A program made the translations under genes and the position numbers. A DNA stretch of 64,000 nt, from NCBI GenBank assembly GCA_964640175.1, contig CAZXFW010000001.1, forward strand, positions 248,001 through 312,000. The letters are read 5' to 3'. Below, piece after piece: positions 9,346 through 19,357 of the stretch. This DNA is from JACKDX01 sp964640175 (GTDB lineage: Bacteria > Myxococcota_A > Polyangia > Polyangiales > GCA-016699535). Position 1 is the stretch's first letter. Every line of letters starts with the position of its first letter. Under the pieces are notes generated by a model. It ran no database searches. It was not told the origin of the DNA and saw only the letters and a program-made list of their open reading frames with translations.

Positions 9346-10737
9346 TTAGTTTTTAATTCCGTGCCGCTTTGTAAGTTCACGTAGATGGTAACGTGTCAAC
9401 CCTGCTGCCTGTGCGCAGCGGGTGATATTTCCATGGTGCCGTTCCATCAAGAGGCGTAAGTACGAGGCTTCAAAGGCTTGCAAAATCTTCGTTTTGGCTT
9501 GTTTGAAGCTCATGCCTTCTTTAATCACCTGTTGCATCTGCTTTGAAGAATGCGGTAGCGCAGGAGATTTATGGCAGAAAAAAGTGAGGTTTTGTAAGCC
9601 TATTTCTGTTTCATTGCTCGTGGATAAAGCGTGCGCTAACGTATTTTTGAGTTCGCGCACATTTCCAGGCCAAGGATAGTGTTGCAGACGGTTCAGGGCT
9701 TCATCGGATGCACGTGCTGTGAGGTGCTGACTTTGAGGCTGATAGGTTTTTTGCAATTCTTTCAAAAGCGTTTGGGTTATCAATGGAATGTCTTCGTTTC
9801 GGTCCCGAAGGGCTGGCAGTATGACTACGGAAGAACAGAGACGAAAATAGAGGTCTTCTCGGAACTGTCCGGCATTAACCATGGTACGAAGATCGCGCTT
9901 CGTCGCGGCTAACAAACGCACGTTAATAGGAATCGCAGAATGATCTCCCATGCGTTGTATGTGCATGTGCTCCAGTACATGAAGCAGTTTGGATTGAATG
10001 GTGAGATCTAGATCCCCAATTTCACTTAAAAACAAAGTGCCATTGTGAGCTTGCTCAAAACAGCCCGAATAATTTTTGTCGGCTCCTGTAAAAGCACCTT
10101 TGACATGTCCAAACAACGTGCTTTCAACAAGATTGGAGGCAATGGTAGCGCAGTCTTGTACGATGAAAGGGCCTTTGGATCGTAACGAGGCATTATGAAT
10201 TGCGCGAGCCGTGAGTTCTTTGCCTGTTCCGGTTTCACCTTGAATGACAATGGTACGGTCCGTGTCTGCAGTCCGTGCTAACATGGCAAACACCTTCCGC
10301 ATGGCGAGGCTTGAACCCACTAACTCACCGAAATGTTCTCGTTCTAAAATCTCTACCGAAATGGTTTGGTTCAAAGGCTCGAACAGCAGTTCTGAGTCTC
10401 CTGCAACGATTCGTGTTCCAGGCTTAAGCCATATTTCTTTGATATGAAGGTTTTCCGCACGAGTTCCATTTTTAGCACCGAGATCTCGAAGCAGAAACCC
10501 GTGTTCGCTAGTGATAATTTCAAAGTGTGCCCCACTGACTCTCGGATCGTTTAGGACAAGATCGCATATACCACTGCGACCAATGGTGACTTGTTCCTTT
10601 GTAATGAGCAGTTCTTTTCCTGCGCAAGCACCACGAGTGACGGACAATCTGCTACAAGGCAAGGTGTATGCTGTAACAGGTCTGCTTGATGCATCATAAC
10701 GAGGACCCAACGTTTCTGTTATGGCTTCATGGTACAT
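9346..10737 (-). CDS. FHA-domain sigma-54-dependent transcriptional activator
   Basis: Bacterial enhancer-binding protein, 463 residues. An N-terminal FHA domain (about residues 30-115: VTIGRSGICDLVLNDPRVSGAHFEI, LGAKNGT) should read phosphothreonine, plausibly placed by the kinases encoded nearby. The AAA+ domain has Walker A GETGTGKE and an intact sigma-54-contacting GAFTGA loop. The arginine fingers are in FREDLYFRL. A Fis-type helix-turn-helix ends the protein (GNITRCAQAAGLTRYHLREL). Two key residues differ from the norm: Walker B reads LFLSEIGDL, with Ser238 where Asp is expected, and the sensor I stretch reads AATKRDL with Lys where Asn or His is usual. ATPase activity may be altered. 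Confidence 0.9.
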   Translation of the reverse strand: MYHEAITETLGPRYDASSRPVTAYTLPCSRLSVTRGACAGKELLITKEQVTIGRSGICDLVLNDPRVSGAHFEIITSEHGFLLRDLGAKNGTRAENLHIKEIWLKPGTRIVAGDSELLFEPLNQTISVEILEREHFGELVGSSLAMRKVFAMLARTADTDRTIVIQGETGTGKELTARAIHNASLRSKGPFIVQDCATIASNLVESTLFGHVKGAFTGADKNYSGCFEQAHNGTLFLSEIGDLDLTIQSKLLHVLEHMHIQRMGDHSAIPINVRLLAATKRDLRTMVNAGQFREDLYFRLCSSVVILPALRDRNEDIPLITQTLLKELQKTYQPQSQHLTARASDEALNRLQHYPWPGNVRELKNTLAHALSTSNETEIGLQNLTFFCHKSPALPHSSKQMQQVIKEGMSFKQAKTKILQAFEASYLRLLMERHHGNITRCAQAAGLTRYHLRELTKRHGIKN

Positions 10738-10740
10738 ACA

Positions 10741-11406
10741 TTAACCGTTCCGTAGGTTCTGGATAGCTTGGGTATAGTCCTTTGAGCCAAACACGGCATG
10801 GCCTGCCACCAACACATCAGCGCCAGCTTCTTTGACGAGAGGGGCTGTCTGAGCATTGATGCCGCCATCGACAGAAAGGTCGATGTCTAGCTGACGAGCG
10901 TCAATCTCGGCTCGCAGTGCAGCTATTTTGGGTAAGACTTCAGGTAAAAAGCTCTGTCCTCCAAAGCCCGGATTCACGCTCATCACTAAAATCAAATCCA
11001 GCTTGGACAGCACATATTGAACAATCGCTTCTGGGGTGTGTGGATTGAGGGAAACGCCTGATTTTTTGTTCAGTGAACGGATGAGCTCCAGAGTGCGATC
11101 TAGGTGTACAGTAGCTTCAGCGTGTACGGTGATAAGATCCGCTCCGGCTTCGGCAAAGGCGGGAATAAGCTGATCAGGCTGTGTAATCATCAGATGAACG
11201 TCCAGGGGGAGCGTGGTGACCTTACGGATAGAACGTACGACCAAAGGGCCAATCGTCAAGTTGGGAACAAAATGGCCGTCCATGACATCCACATGTATCC
11301 ATTGAGCACCGGCCTGTTCTACAGCTCGGACTTCCTCGGCCAACCTGGCAAAATCAGCGGATAAAATCGAAGGGGCAATACGTACGCTTTTTGAAGAGGT
11401 GGGCAT
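10741..11406 (-). CDS. rpe: Ribulose-phosphate 3-epimerase
   Basis: Interconverts ribulose 5-phosphate and xylulose 5-phosphate in the pentose phosphate pathway; TIM-barrel metal enzyme. The 221-residue length is standard. Signatures: APSILSADFARL at the N-terminus, WIHVDVMDGHFVPNLTIGP with the metal-binding His and Asp, PLDVHLMI, VMSVNPGFGGQSF, and DLSVDGGINAQTA followed by GADVLVAGHAVF. It is transcribed away from the kinase at 11519 and is followed after 3 bp by the FHA activator gene. Confidence 0.97.
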   Translation of the reverse strand: MPTSSKSVRIAPSILSADFARLAEEVRAVEQAGAQWIHVDVMDGHFVPNLTIGPLVVRSIRKVTTLPLDVHLMITQPDQLIPAFAEAGADLITVHAEATVHLDRTLELIRSLNKKSGVSLNPHTPEAIVQYVLSKLDLILVMSVNPGFGGQSFLPEVLPKIAALRAEIDARQLDIDLSVDGGINAQTAPLVKEAGADVLVAGHAVFGSKDYTQAIQNLRNG

Positions 11407-11518
11407 GATTGTTTATAGTAATCGATACAAGACCCTTAATTGCATGGGTGAGCAATTCTTTCCAGGTAACTGGGTATAGGGTTGCTAACGTACTAGCTTA
11501 CGAGAGATTGCGGAAGGC

Positions 11519-13015
11519 ATGGCTGAACAACGATACCGAGTACTGGAGCGCCTGGAAGCAGGAGGAATGGCTGAGGTCTTCCGTGGGGAGGCTATTAGTG
11601 TTCAGGGCTTTAGAAAAGCCGTGGCCATCAAGCGTGTTCTGCCGCACCTGGTTCAAAACAAAAAGTTTTTAAAAATGTTTCTCGATGAAGCGCGACTTGG
11701 AGCAAGGCTCAGTCATGGCAACGTCGTGACTGTATTTGATATTGGTTCTGCGGACGAAACGTATTTCATTGTGATGGAATATGTGGATGGCACCAATCTC
11801 AAACGGATCATGGAGGCTTTGAGAAAACAAGGTGCTGCAGTTCCAGTCAATGAAGCCATTTATATTTGTATGGAAGCATGTCGAGGGCTGAGTTATGCAC
11901 ATGAGCTGACAGATGAAGAAGGTAATTTACTTCATTTGGTTCACCGAGACGTTTCGCCTCCCAATATTATGTTAACCAAACGCGGTGAAGTGAAGCTAAC
12001 CGATTTTGGTTTAGCCAAGGCCACCACGCAGCTTGAAAAAACAGATCCAGGTGTGGTGAAAGGAAAATTTAGTTACCTTTCACCGGAGGCAGCGCTTGGT
12101 AAAGAAGTCGACGCTCGGGCAGATGTGTTTGCGTTAGGCGTTGTGCTATGGGAAATGTTGGCCGGGAAACGATTGTTTTTTGGCGAAAACGACTACCAAA
12201 CCGTCAAGTTAATACAAAAGGCGCATGTGCCCAGCCTCAGCTTGCTGAATGCTGGAGTCGATGAAGTCCTTGAGGAGATAGTAAACAAGGCGCTTGCGCG
12301 TGATCCCGATGTGCGGTTTCAAAGTGCACAAGACATGGGAAATGCTTTGGCAGATTACTTGTTCAGCCATCAGCGAAGAGTTACAGCCTATGATATTGCA
12401 AACCTTGTCAATCATACCATCGCTACGCCTGTGTCAGTTGTTGCACCAGCACGTACTCCAGGACGAATCGACAGGCTGATTCAAGAAGAATTGCAGAAGT
12501 TTACATCGATTGACAGCATGGCCGAGCCATTAGGTCATGTGGTGAACTTTGATACGAGACAATCTTTGGCGGGAGCTAGCCCGTTAAATGCAAATGTTTT
12601 TGGCCAAAAATCCCATGCGCAAAAAGACCACGCATCTGCCGAAGGACAAGTCGATACTCGCGATTGGGCGGCGAATCTTTTGGAAGACGATGCGCTAAGA
12701 ACGCTTCCTCCGCCACGGAAAGTGAGCTCGTTACCACCCGTCGATAATCTTGCAAGCTTACTAGAGGAAGATACGGCTGGCGGTTATGTGAATGTGCCTT
12801 CTCTGTCACCTAAGGTGGCAGACCGATTGGCTCCTCCGCCTCTTCCTGTATCAGGGCATGCTACGCATAGCAGTCAACGCGCTCCCATGGTAATTGCCCC
12901 GAAAACGAAATCTCCCTCAATCCCAAAGTCCAACAAGGCTACGTGGCTTGTGATGATCGGGGTAATGATGCTTACGGGGCTTGCCATCGCGGCTTGGCAG
13001 CTTAAGTGGTTTTAG
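11519..13015 (+). CDS. Membrane-anchored Ser/Thr protein kinase
   Basis: Hanks-type kinase of 498 residues. Kinase domain at about residues 6-280: Gly-rich LEAGGMAEVFRG, catalytic Lys in AVAIKRVL, catalytic loop HRDVSPPNIML (Asp near 144), DFG at about 162, and SPE in place of APE. The HRDVSPPN loop is typical of myxobacterial kinases. A linker of about 190 residues rich in Ser, Pro and Asp follows, ending in one membrane segment (about 477-495) only a few residues from the C-terminus. There is therefore no extracytoplasmic sensor domain, and the kinase is tail-anchored. Its stop overlaps the convergent TPR gene by 4 bp. Substrate unknown; the FHA protein next door is one candidate. Confidence 0.92.
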   Translation: MAEQRYRVLERLEAGGMAEVFRGEAISVQGFRKAVAIKRVLPHLVQNKKFLKMFLDEARLGARLSHGNVVTVFDIGSADETYFIVMEYVDGTNLKRIMEALRKQGAAVPVNEAIYICMEACRGLSYAHELTDEEGNLLHLVHRDVSPPNIMLTKRGEVKLTDFGLAKATTQLEKTDPGVVKGKFSYLSPEAALGKEVDARADVFALGVVLWEMLAGKRLFFGENDYQTVKLIQKAHVPSLSLLNAGVDEVLEEIVNKALARDPDVRFQSAQDMGNALADYLFSHQRRVTAYDIANLVNHTIATPVSVVAPARTPGRIDRLIQEELQKFTSIDSMAEPLGHVVNFDTRQSLAGASPLNANVFGQKSHAQKDHASAEGQVDTRDWAANLLEDDALRTLPPPRKVSSLPPVDNLASLLEEDTAGGYVNVPSLSPKVADRLAPPPLPVSGHATHSSQRAPMVIAPKTKSPSIPKSNKATWLVMIGVMMLTGLAIAAWQLKWF

Positions 13016-16000
13016 TGAACTGCGCACTTTTGGGCGAGTTTTTTCATACGTGATGCATCAAATCCTATGGGTGCGGCACTGAGATAACGTTTCGTGAGCT
13101 GACATGATTCGGTAGATTGTTGCAACAAGCTGGCAAGGAGTGCAAAGACCTCTGGCAAAGGCTGTGCTCCTCGTGCAGCTAAGCGAAGTTGCGGGATTGG
13201 ATCTTCGCCATGTTGCTGTGCAATCAGAGCAAGTACATGATGTGCCATGCTCGAAGAAGAATCGACTTCGATGGCCTGCTTTGCCCAACTTGCGGCTTGA
13301 GTAAAGTTTCCAGACTCAAACTCGATGCGGGATCGCGTAGCCAAAACAGTCGCTTTCATCCAAGCGCTACTGTTTTCAGCAATGACATCTTCGGCTTCTT
13401 GTAAACCTTTGCGCGCTTGAGCTAAACGGCCTTGTTGGATGTGAAGCCACGCTAGCCCTATGTTCGCTTGAGGCAACGTCGCGTTAAGCTCAAGTGCGTG
13501 TTTATAGGCTTGTTGAGCTTTGGTATACTCCTCGGCTTGGAACCACAGGTTTCCCTCGATAGCCCATAAAGAGGCGTCTTTATTAAGGACTTTTTCAAGT
13601 ATCTCAGCACCCACGTGGCCTGCGCCTGTCAATAGAAATAGTTCTGCTCGGATTGCGTCGTTTTGGTGATTTTGAGCGACCAATGGTTCAAGCTGGTTGA
13701 TCAAATTTTGTGCTCCTTCGACATTCCCACAACGAACCTCTGTTTGAGCTAAGCCGATTAATGCATCTTGGTGTCGGGAAAAATGCGAAAGAATACTGTG
13801 ATACGCTTGTCGGGCGATAGAACAGTTGCCCGTGGCTTGAGCAATTTGTCCAAGGTCCAATGTAAGACCAATGTCTTGTGGGTCATGAGCCAATGCTGCT
13901 TGGGCATTGCTGAGTGCGCCCGATGTATTGCCTTGAGCTAACTCGATCCATGCCTGGAGTGAACGTAGCTCTGGCTCAGAAGGAAAATAGGATATCCCTT
14001 CGTTCAGTGTATGAATTGCATCAGGAATCAACTTTGCCCGGAGTTGGGAATGTGCAAGTTGCACAATCAATTCAAGATCTCCTGGAGATCGAAGTAAAGC
14101 CTCTTTCAAATAATCAATGGATGCGCGTGGATGGCCTTCATTCAGCTCAATGCGGGCCAACCCTTGAAATGCTTCAGCATTCAATTCAGGATCTGTTTTA
14201 ACTTTTTCAAAAAGTCTGGAGGCTTCACGCAGTTCGCCTCGCAGCTCATGTAATCGGCCTCTCAAAAAAAGAGTTCTAGGTGTATCACCCGCAATTTGCA
14301 GAGCATGCTGTGCTTGAGACGGGTTCTTTAGTGCCAGGGCGATTTCTGCTTGGAGTTGTGTGCGCCGTTGAGGATCGGTGGAGATGGCAGGTAGTGCATG
14401 ATATATTTTTTCTGCAAAGTTATCTGCACCGGCACGTACTAATATTTCACATAACGTCATACCGAAATCATCTTGCCACATGGGACCATGGGGTGCAGCG
14501 GTTTGGGCGTATTTGCGCGCAAGTCGTAACCGGCCGGTACGTAGTGCGATTTCGGCCTTGATCAGATACGCCCATGATTTTTGCGGCAAAGAGGAAATTG
14601 AACCTAATGCTTGGAGAATTTCTTCAGCTTCATTGCCGGCTTTTATGAGGTCTTGCCCTTGTTCAAGGAAAATAATTGCTTGAGCAAGTCGACTGACAGG
14701 CGAACGTTTTGCGTCAGGTGATCGTTTCAAGTCTGCTAATGCGCCTTTAGGGTCTCCGTTGTGTGCACGGAAAATCGATGCAAGCGCAATATGCCGGGGT
14801 GAGTCATGACGTTGGACTGCCGCAGCGCGAGCGTCAAGCTCTGCACGGGTGAAGTCTCCCCATGCCTGGGCAGTCAAGCTCCGAGCTCGTGCGGCTTCAG
14901 CGGCCTGCTCATTTTGAGACGTAGTCGTAGTAGCCGAAATAATACTGCGCGCTGTAACGATTTCTCCGCGTTGAAGATATACATAGGCATATGCGATGCG
15001 TGCGTCTACTAACGATCTGCCCGAGCTACTCAATGAGCTCAAAAGTTTTTGGATGGCTAGAGAGTGATCTTCCCCATGTTCCAGTTGACTAATTGCTAAT
15101 AACCTGGCGTGCAAGGCTTTGAAACGATCGTTCGAATAGTCGGATCGTTTGATGAGATGAATGGCATGGTTTAGCGAAGACTGCAGACCATTGTCCGTGG
15201 CTATCTCAACTGTATGCATGATACGATCAAACGCTCGATCTGTAAGAAATGCACGAACTGCAATGAGAGCACTTACAGTTGAAATTACGAATACTAATCC
15301 CAGTGATACAAAGCTCCATGCCAAGGAACCACGCCAGGGTAGCCGTGGTAACTGAGATAATTTATGGACAATCTTTTGTCTGAAATCACGAAAATGTGAG
15401 GATTTATGAATAGGTTTCAGCCATTGAGGATCGTTCAATGCTCCTTTTGCTCTCGGTGGGGACTGAAGTGGCTCAGAATGATCTTTACGGTTTGTGAGAA
15501 TTATTTCCGGTAAGATTTCTTTTTTAGCATCGTAGATAGGACGTGCCGTAGTCGCGGAATCATCAAGGTCTCGTGCGATCGTGATGTCGTCTTCCGAATA
15601 AGTTTCAGATGGTAAACGAGATGTGTGTGATGTGTCAGATGTTTGTACTCTGACAATGGTTTCATCTGTTTCGTGGGAGGCATCATTGAATGTTGGTTCT
15701 GTCGTAGGTGTCGTTTGCCGCGAAAGATCTTCGTGCACTGTGTGTATGCTGATCTCATCACTGTTCATAAGGGGTGGGTCAATACGAGTCGATTCAGGAT
15801 GAAACTCAGAAAACGAATCTTCATTCGTCTGCTCAGATGATGTGTTCCAAGGAGGAGGCTCTTTGGTGCTTTTGATATGTTCTGCTTCGTTTAACAGTTG
15901 ATGAAGTTCAGAATCGTCTGGAGTCATTTCAAGTGCGCGTTGGAAAGTTTTGATGGAGCTATTAATTTCTCCCATACGCATTTGGCACTCACCCAACACA

Positions 16001-16224
16001 CGCATCACTAAACTGTCTGCAAGACCATTGCGAACAAGCTCTTTCATATGGTTCCGAGCTTCTTCGTAACGCTGAAGCCGCAAGAGCCCCATGCCAAGGC
16101 ATGTGCGCACCTCTTTGTTTAAAGGTTCATGGATCAAGCATTGCTTGCACACTTTAACGGATTCTTCGTACCGCTTTTCGGCAACTAATTTCTTTGCATG
16201 CGCAATAAGATCAGATTGGTTCAT
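13012..16224 (-). CDS. Large membrane-anchored TPR protein
   Basis: A 1070-residue tetratricopeptide-repeat scaffold. An N-terminal TPR block (about residues 1-115) is followed by a Ser/Thr/Asp-rich low-complexity linker, which could be phosphorylated, and one membrane helix at about residues 300-325. Then come roughly 700 residues of TPR helices (for example GRLHELRGELREASRLFEKV, LGQIAQATGNCSIARQAYHS). With no signal peptide, the N-terminal block should be cytoplasmic and the long TPR part periplasmic. Its ATG overlaps the stop of the transglutaminase gene, so it closes the MoxR-DUF58-TgpA unit. In known MoxR/DUF58 loci TPR proteins often accompany these genes; the exact role here is not known. 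Confidence 0.88.
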   Translation of the reverse strand: MNQSDLIAHAKKLVAEKRYEESVKVCKQCLIHEPLNKEVRTCLGMGLLRLQRYEEARNHMKELVRNGLADSLVMRVLGECQMRMGEINSSIKTFQRALEMTPDDSELHQLLNEAEHIKSTKEPPPWNTSSEQTNEDSFSEFHPESTRIDPPLMNSDEISIHTVHEDLSRQTTPTTEPTFNDASHETDETIVRVQTSDTSHTSRLPSETYSEDDITIARDLDDSATTARPIYDAKKEILPEIILTNRKDHSEPLQSPPRAKGALNDPQWLKPIHKSSHFRDFRQKIVHKLSQLPRLPWRGSLAWSFVSLGLVFVISTVSALIAVRAFLTDRAFDRIMHTVEIATDNGLQSSLNHAIHLIKRSDYSNDRFKALHARLLAISQLEHGEDHSLAIQKLLSSLSSSGRSLVDARIAYAYVYLQRGEIVTARSIISATTTTSQNEQAAEAARARSLTAQAWGDFTRAELDARAAAVQRHDSPRHIALASIFRAHNGDPKGALADLKRSPDAKRSPVSRLAQAIIFLEQGQDLIKAGNEAEEILQALGSISSLPQKSWAYLIKAEIALRTGRLRLARKYAQTAAPHGPMWQDDFGMTLCEILVRAGADNFAEKIYHALPAISTDPQRRTQLQAEIALALKNPSQAQHALQIAGDTPRTLFLRGRLHELRGELREASRLFEKVKTDPELNAEAFQGLARIELNEGHPRASIDYLKEALLRSPGDLELIVQLAHSQLRAKLIPDAIHTLNEGISYFPSEPELRSLQAWIELAQGNTSGALSNAQAALAHDPQDIGLTLDLGQIAQATGNCSIARQAYHSILSHFSRHQDALIGLAQTEVRCGNVEGAQNLINQLEPLVAQNHQNDAIRAELFLLTGAGHVGAEILEKVLNKDASLWAIEGNLWFQAEEYTKAQQAYKHALELNATLPQANIGLAWLHIQQGRLAQARKGLQEAEDVIAENSSAWMKATVLATRSRIEFESGNFTQAASWAKQAIEVDSSSSMAHHVLALIAQQHGEDPIPQLRLAARGAQPLPEVFALLASLLQQSTESCQLTKRYLSAAPIGFDASRMKKLAQKCAVH

Positions 16225-18359
16225 AATCTTGATGAACGATGAAGTTCGGAAAGTAGATGCTTGCGTTCCTTGACGGTAAGCAACTGATGCCCGTAACGAG
16301 CCAACATGTATCGGTCCGTGAGTTTATATACAGTGTCTGCAGCTGGAAACTGCTTTTCTTTCAATAGCATGGCGTGTTCCAGGGGTGTTGCATGGGAAGG
16401 TCTGGGGTGGTCATGTTTTAGAAGCCAGCGCTCGACTTCCTGATAAAATGTGACGCTGGGATGTGTGCTTTCATGAATGAGTTTGGCACGACGCTTGAAG
16501 AACCCATACAACAACAATCCTGTCATACATATTCCTATACCTAGCACGAGATATCCCCATGGCAATTTAGAGGAAGAGTGCCGATGTAGTTGAGGGTTAA
16601 TGGTAGCAGGCTTGTGTTTGAAGCTTGGCATGGTGTGCTTGGCCCACTGAGCGAGTTTATGCCAAAGGCCAAGTTGATGTCGAAGGTCATAAGAAACGAC
16701 ATGCCGATCCCAGCGAGAGCGTAATGCATCCAATACTGCTCTGAGCTGAGCAGATACACCTGCTTCGACGCTGATAGAGGCACGTCCCGTAGGAGTTGGA
16801 TCCAGGGTGACCCAACCTGTTCCGTCGACAAAGGCTTCTACCCAACTGTGAGCATCTCCTTGACGAACAGCAATGTACTTGCCGTAAGGATTGTACCGTC
16901 CACCCAAAAACCCTGTCACATACCGTGATGGAATGTTTACGGCCCTTAACATCATTGTCAGTGCACTCGCAAAATACTCGCAGTGGCCGCTTTTGGACGT
17001 AAAAAGGAAATATTCCAAAGGACGGCTTCCAGGATCTGTTTCTGAATTGGTGGTGTAATGGAATTGAGGATTGTCACGTAGATAGTGAGTTAAAATGGCT
17101 ATTTTCTGGGCTTGGGTTGAAGCACGACGGGTAAGCTGTGTCGCAAGCTGGATTAGGCGATCATGATGTGAAGGCAGGTTTAAATACCGAGCCTGTGCTT
17201 CGGATGAGGACATGCTGCTATCGACTGTCCGAGCCGTGGCAGATACAAACGCGACATACGTCAGTCCTTGGTCAGTGGCGTCCAAATAGCGGAACTCTAA
17301 ATCGTGGGATTGAATAATGTGGCGGTACGTTGCAACGCCAACACGAATTCGTGGGAGGATTTCAAGTGCTACAGTGCCTTGAGGTAAAAAAATGACATTC
17401 TCGTCGATGGGCTCAAGCTCAATCGGAAGTTGAGCGTCGGTGGGCTGTGGCCAACGTTGTACGTGATAAGTTTTCCCCACGTGTTCTACGGGTAAAAGCT
17501 CGATATTCGTACGTTCCCAGCGGCGACCATCGTATTGATCAAACGACGTGCCACGTAGGCGTAGGCTTTCTGGGCGTAACCGCAATTGCTCTGAAGCAAC
17601 ACGCACCCGTAGCACCACGGTTGGGTCTTCTCGAATGGCTCCAAACTCGCCAAGATCCACTTGTCCACCGAATCCCGCTGTGCGTTGGCGGGCACTATAC
17701 CCAAAGCTAAAAAGGCCAAGGCCGACCCGCGGAAAAGCCAAAAACAGTAAGCTAGTTACTACAAGAATAGGGAATGCAAGTGCAGCAGTTCCTAATAAAA
17801 ATTTTGGATTGACAATGTTAGAGCGATCAAGTTGTGATTGTAGTTGTTCTTCAGGAAGAGGATAGGCTTTTTCCACTTCGTGCTTGATATGGGATAGTGC
17901 CAACATCCAAGGTGTAAGCACAACGAATCCGATGAATATCAATGCATAGATCAGTGATGTCGTCAGGACTGTCGCTGCGATCAAATGGAGAAACGCTAAA
18001 ACGATAATTTGTTGGGCTTCTCTAGCTCCATGACGGTTGAATAACCGAGAAATTTGTAAAAAAGCAGAAAATTCTACAGCAACTAATAAGAGCGATTGTC
18101 CAGAAATGCCTCTCAAACACTGGACGAGGAAGACCACTATAAGAAGGGCAGACCATAGTTGGTGATAACGTTTTGTTTGAAGCCGTGCTCCTTCGGCAAA
18201 CCAGCTTCCGACAACAGCCAGTAGTAAAAACACTTTGAAGCCAGGGCCTAAAAGATCTCCAAGGCACAGCGCACCAAGCCCCATGGTAGCCATGAGGTAA
18301 GTGGTGATCTTGTGGAACTTTTTAAAGCTGAGCACGCTTTTCGTGTTAAAGGCGCTCAT
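16221..18359 (-). CDS. TgpA-like transglutaminase membrane protein (DUF3488)
   Basis: A 712-residue membrane protein. About six membrane helices occupy residues 20-205. A periplasmic transglutaminase-like cysteine-peptidase domain follows, with the triad visible: Cys near 459 in SGHCEYFASAL, His near 503 in DAHSWVEAF, and Asp near 518 in TLDPTP. One further membrane helix lies near 600-620, with a cytoplasmic DUF4129-like tail (EVERWLLKH, LTDRYMLARYG). This is the usual TgpA/DUF3488 architecture. The gene sits in the classical order MoxR, DUF58, TgpA with 4 bp overlaps on both sides. The substrate is unknown in most organisms. Confidence 0.92.
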   Translation of the reverse strand: MSAFNTKSVLSFKKFHKITTYLMATMGLGALCLGDLLGPGFKVFLLLAVVGSWFAEGARLQTKRYHQLWSALLIVVFLVQCLRGISGQSLLLVAVEFSAFLQISRLFNRHGAREAQQIIVLAFLHLIAATVLTTSLIYALIFIGFVVLTPWMLALSHIKHEVEKAYPLPEEQLQSQLDRSNIVNPKFLLGTAALAFPILVVTSLLFLAFPRVGLGLFSFGYSARQRTAGFGGQVDLGEFGAIREDPTVVLRVRVASEQLRLRPESLRLRGTSFDQYDGRRWERTNIELLPVEHVGKTYHVQRWPQPTDAQLPIELEPIDENVIFLPQGTVALEILPRIRVGVATYRHIIQSHDLEFRYLDATDQGLTYVAFVSATARTVDSSMSSSEAQARYLNLPSHHDRLIQLATQLTRRASTQAQKIAILTHYLRDNPQFHYTTNSETDPGSRPLEYFLFTSKSGHCEYFASALTMMLRAVNIPSRYVTGFLGGRYNPYGKYIAVRQGDAHSWVEAFVDGTGWVTLDPTPTGRASISVEAGVSAQLRAVLDALRSRWDRHVVSYDLRHQLGLWHKLAQWAKHTMPSFKHKPATINPQLHRHSSSKLPWGYLVLGIGICMTGLLLYGFFKRRAKLIHESTHPSVTFYQEVERWLLKHDHPRPSHATPLEHAMLLKEKQFPAADTVYKLTDRYMLARYGHQLLTVKERKHLLSELHRSSRL

Positions 18360-19357
18360 ACCGGCTCCCTATGAACTGGCTTAAGGAGAGCAAGCATTTG
18401 TAGCAATTTTTGGGGGCCGTACGGGGGCTGGGCGGCGTAACGCTGATCTCCAATGACCACGATCTCTACGGACTCACCCTGTCGCATCCCTTCGAGCACT
18501 AGGCCGGCTGCTTCTGAAATTCTTCTTTCAAATACTTGAAACCATTCAATGTTTTCGGTGTCGTCGCATATGGGATCAATTTGGATACATCGTAGTTCAG
18601 CGTCCTGGTGAGGCCTTTCTTTGACGACGAGTTCACCTAAGGAGGCAGACCGCCTCCAGTGAATGGAACTCAGCGTATCGCCTCGCTGATATTCTCGGAT
18701 GCCCGCGATCTCCTGTCCTTGACCAGCGCGCCGTGTGGTTAAGCGTTGCTGTTCATGTGTGTGTGAGCGATAGGAGTAGCCTTGGGGGACAAGAATGCGA
18801 GGGTAAACGAGCTGTTCTTCAGAGCATGCGACGTAACGACTTTTTTGAACAAGTCCAAAAGGAAAGCTCGTGGTGAGCCAAAGCCCTTCAAGTTTTAAAA
18901 GGCCTCGCTGTTGAAACACCATGGCAAGCCCTTGAGTTTGAGTATGGCCAGGATCCAGCGCTCCGAAATAGGCGTGACCTTGGTGTGAAGTGTTTCCTGG
19001 GTGATTTAGGTTTTCAGAAACATGAATACTGTAACTACTTAGCCAACGCTTGCGGTTATGAAGCCTAATCTGCATGAGAAAAGGGATTTCAGCATACACA
19101 CTTTCGGGGAACATGCGCTCGACAGCCAGTCCTTTGAGGGACAGTTCACTTAATACACCGCTAATTAGCATCAGCGTTAACATGAGCCCGAACACAAGGT
19201 ACACAAGGTTGTTACCTGTATTAGCGGCCGCGAGTCCCACAATACAGGTGATGGCAATAAACACCTTGCCTTCGGCAGTCATGCGCCAATGACGCTTATG
19301 TTTATACTGCCAATGTTTAGATAGGTGTGTTAGCCATGAAGCTACATCTAAATTCAA
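18356..19357 (-). CDS. DUF58 domain protein
   Basis: A 333-residue protein with two adjacent hydrophobic segments near residues 30-70 (FIAITCIVGLAAA and LVYLVFGLMLTLMLISGVL). The DUF58 signature follows in the C-terminal half (GQGQEIAGIREYQRGDTLSS, IHWRRSASLGELVVKE). DUF58 proteins resemble von Willebrand A folds and work with MoxR ATPases. Overlaps of 4 bp with moxR upstream and with the transglutaminase gene downstream show one transcriptional and probably functional unit. Confidence 0.92.
   Translation of the reverse strand: MNLDVASWLTHLSKHWQYKHKRHWRMTAEGKVFIAITCIVGLAAANTGNNLVYLVFGLMLTLMLISGVLSELSLKGLAVERMFPESVYAEIPFLMQIRLHNRKRWLSSYSIHVSENLNHPGNTSHQGHAYFGALDPGHTQTQGLAMVFQQRGLLKLEGLWLTTSFPFGLVQKSRYVACSEEQLVYPRILVPQGYSYRSHTHEQQRLTTRRAGQGQEIAGIREYQRGDTLSSIHWRRSASLGELVVKERPHQDAELRCIQIDPICDDTENIEWFQVFERRISEAAGLVLEGMRQGESVEIVVIGDQRYAAQPPYGPQKLLQMLALLKPVHREPV

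Noticed and set aside
16480..16500. Second sigma-54-like site (TGGCAC-N5-TTGA)
   Set aside because: Inside the transglutaminase gene on the non-coding strand and lacking the essential GC at -12.
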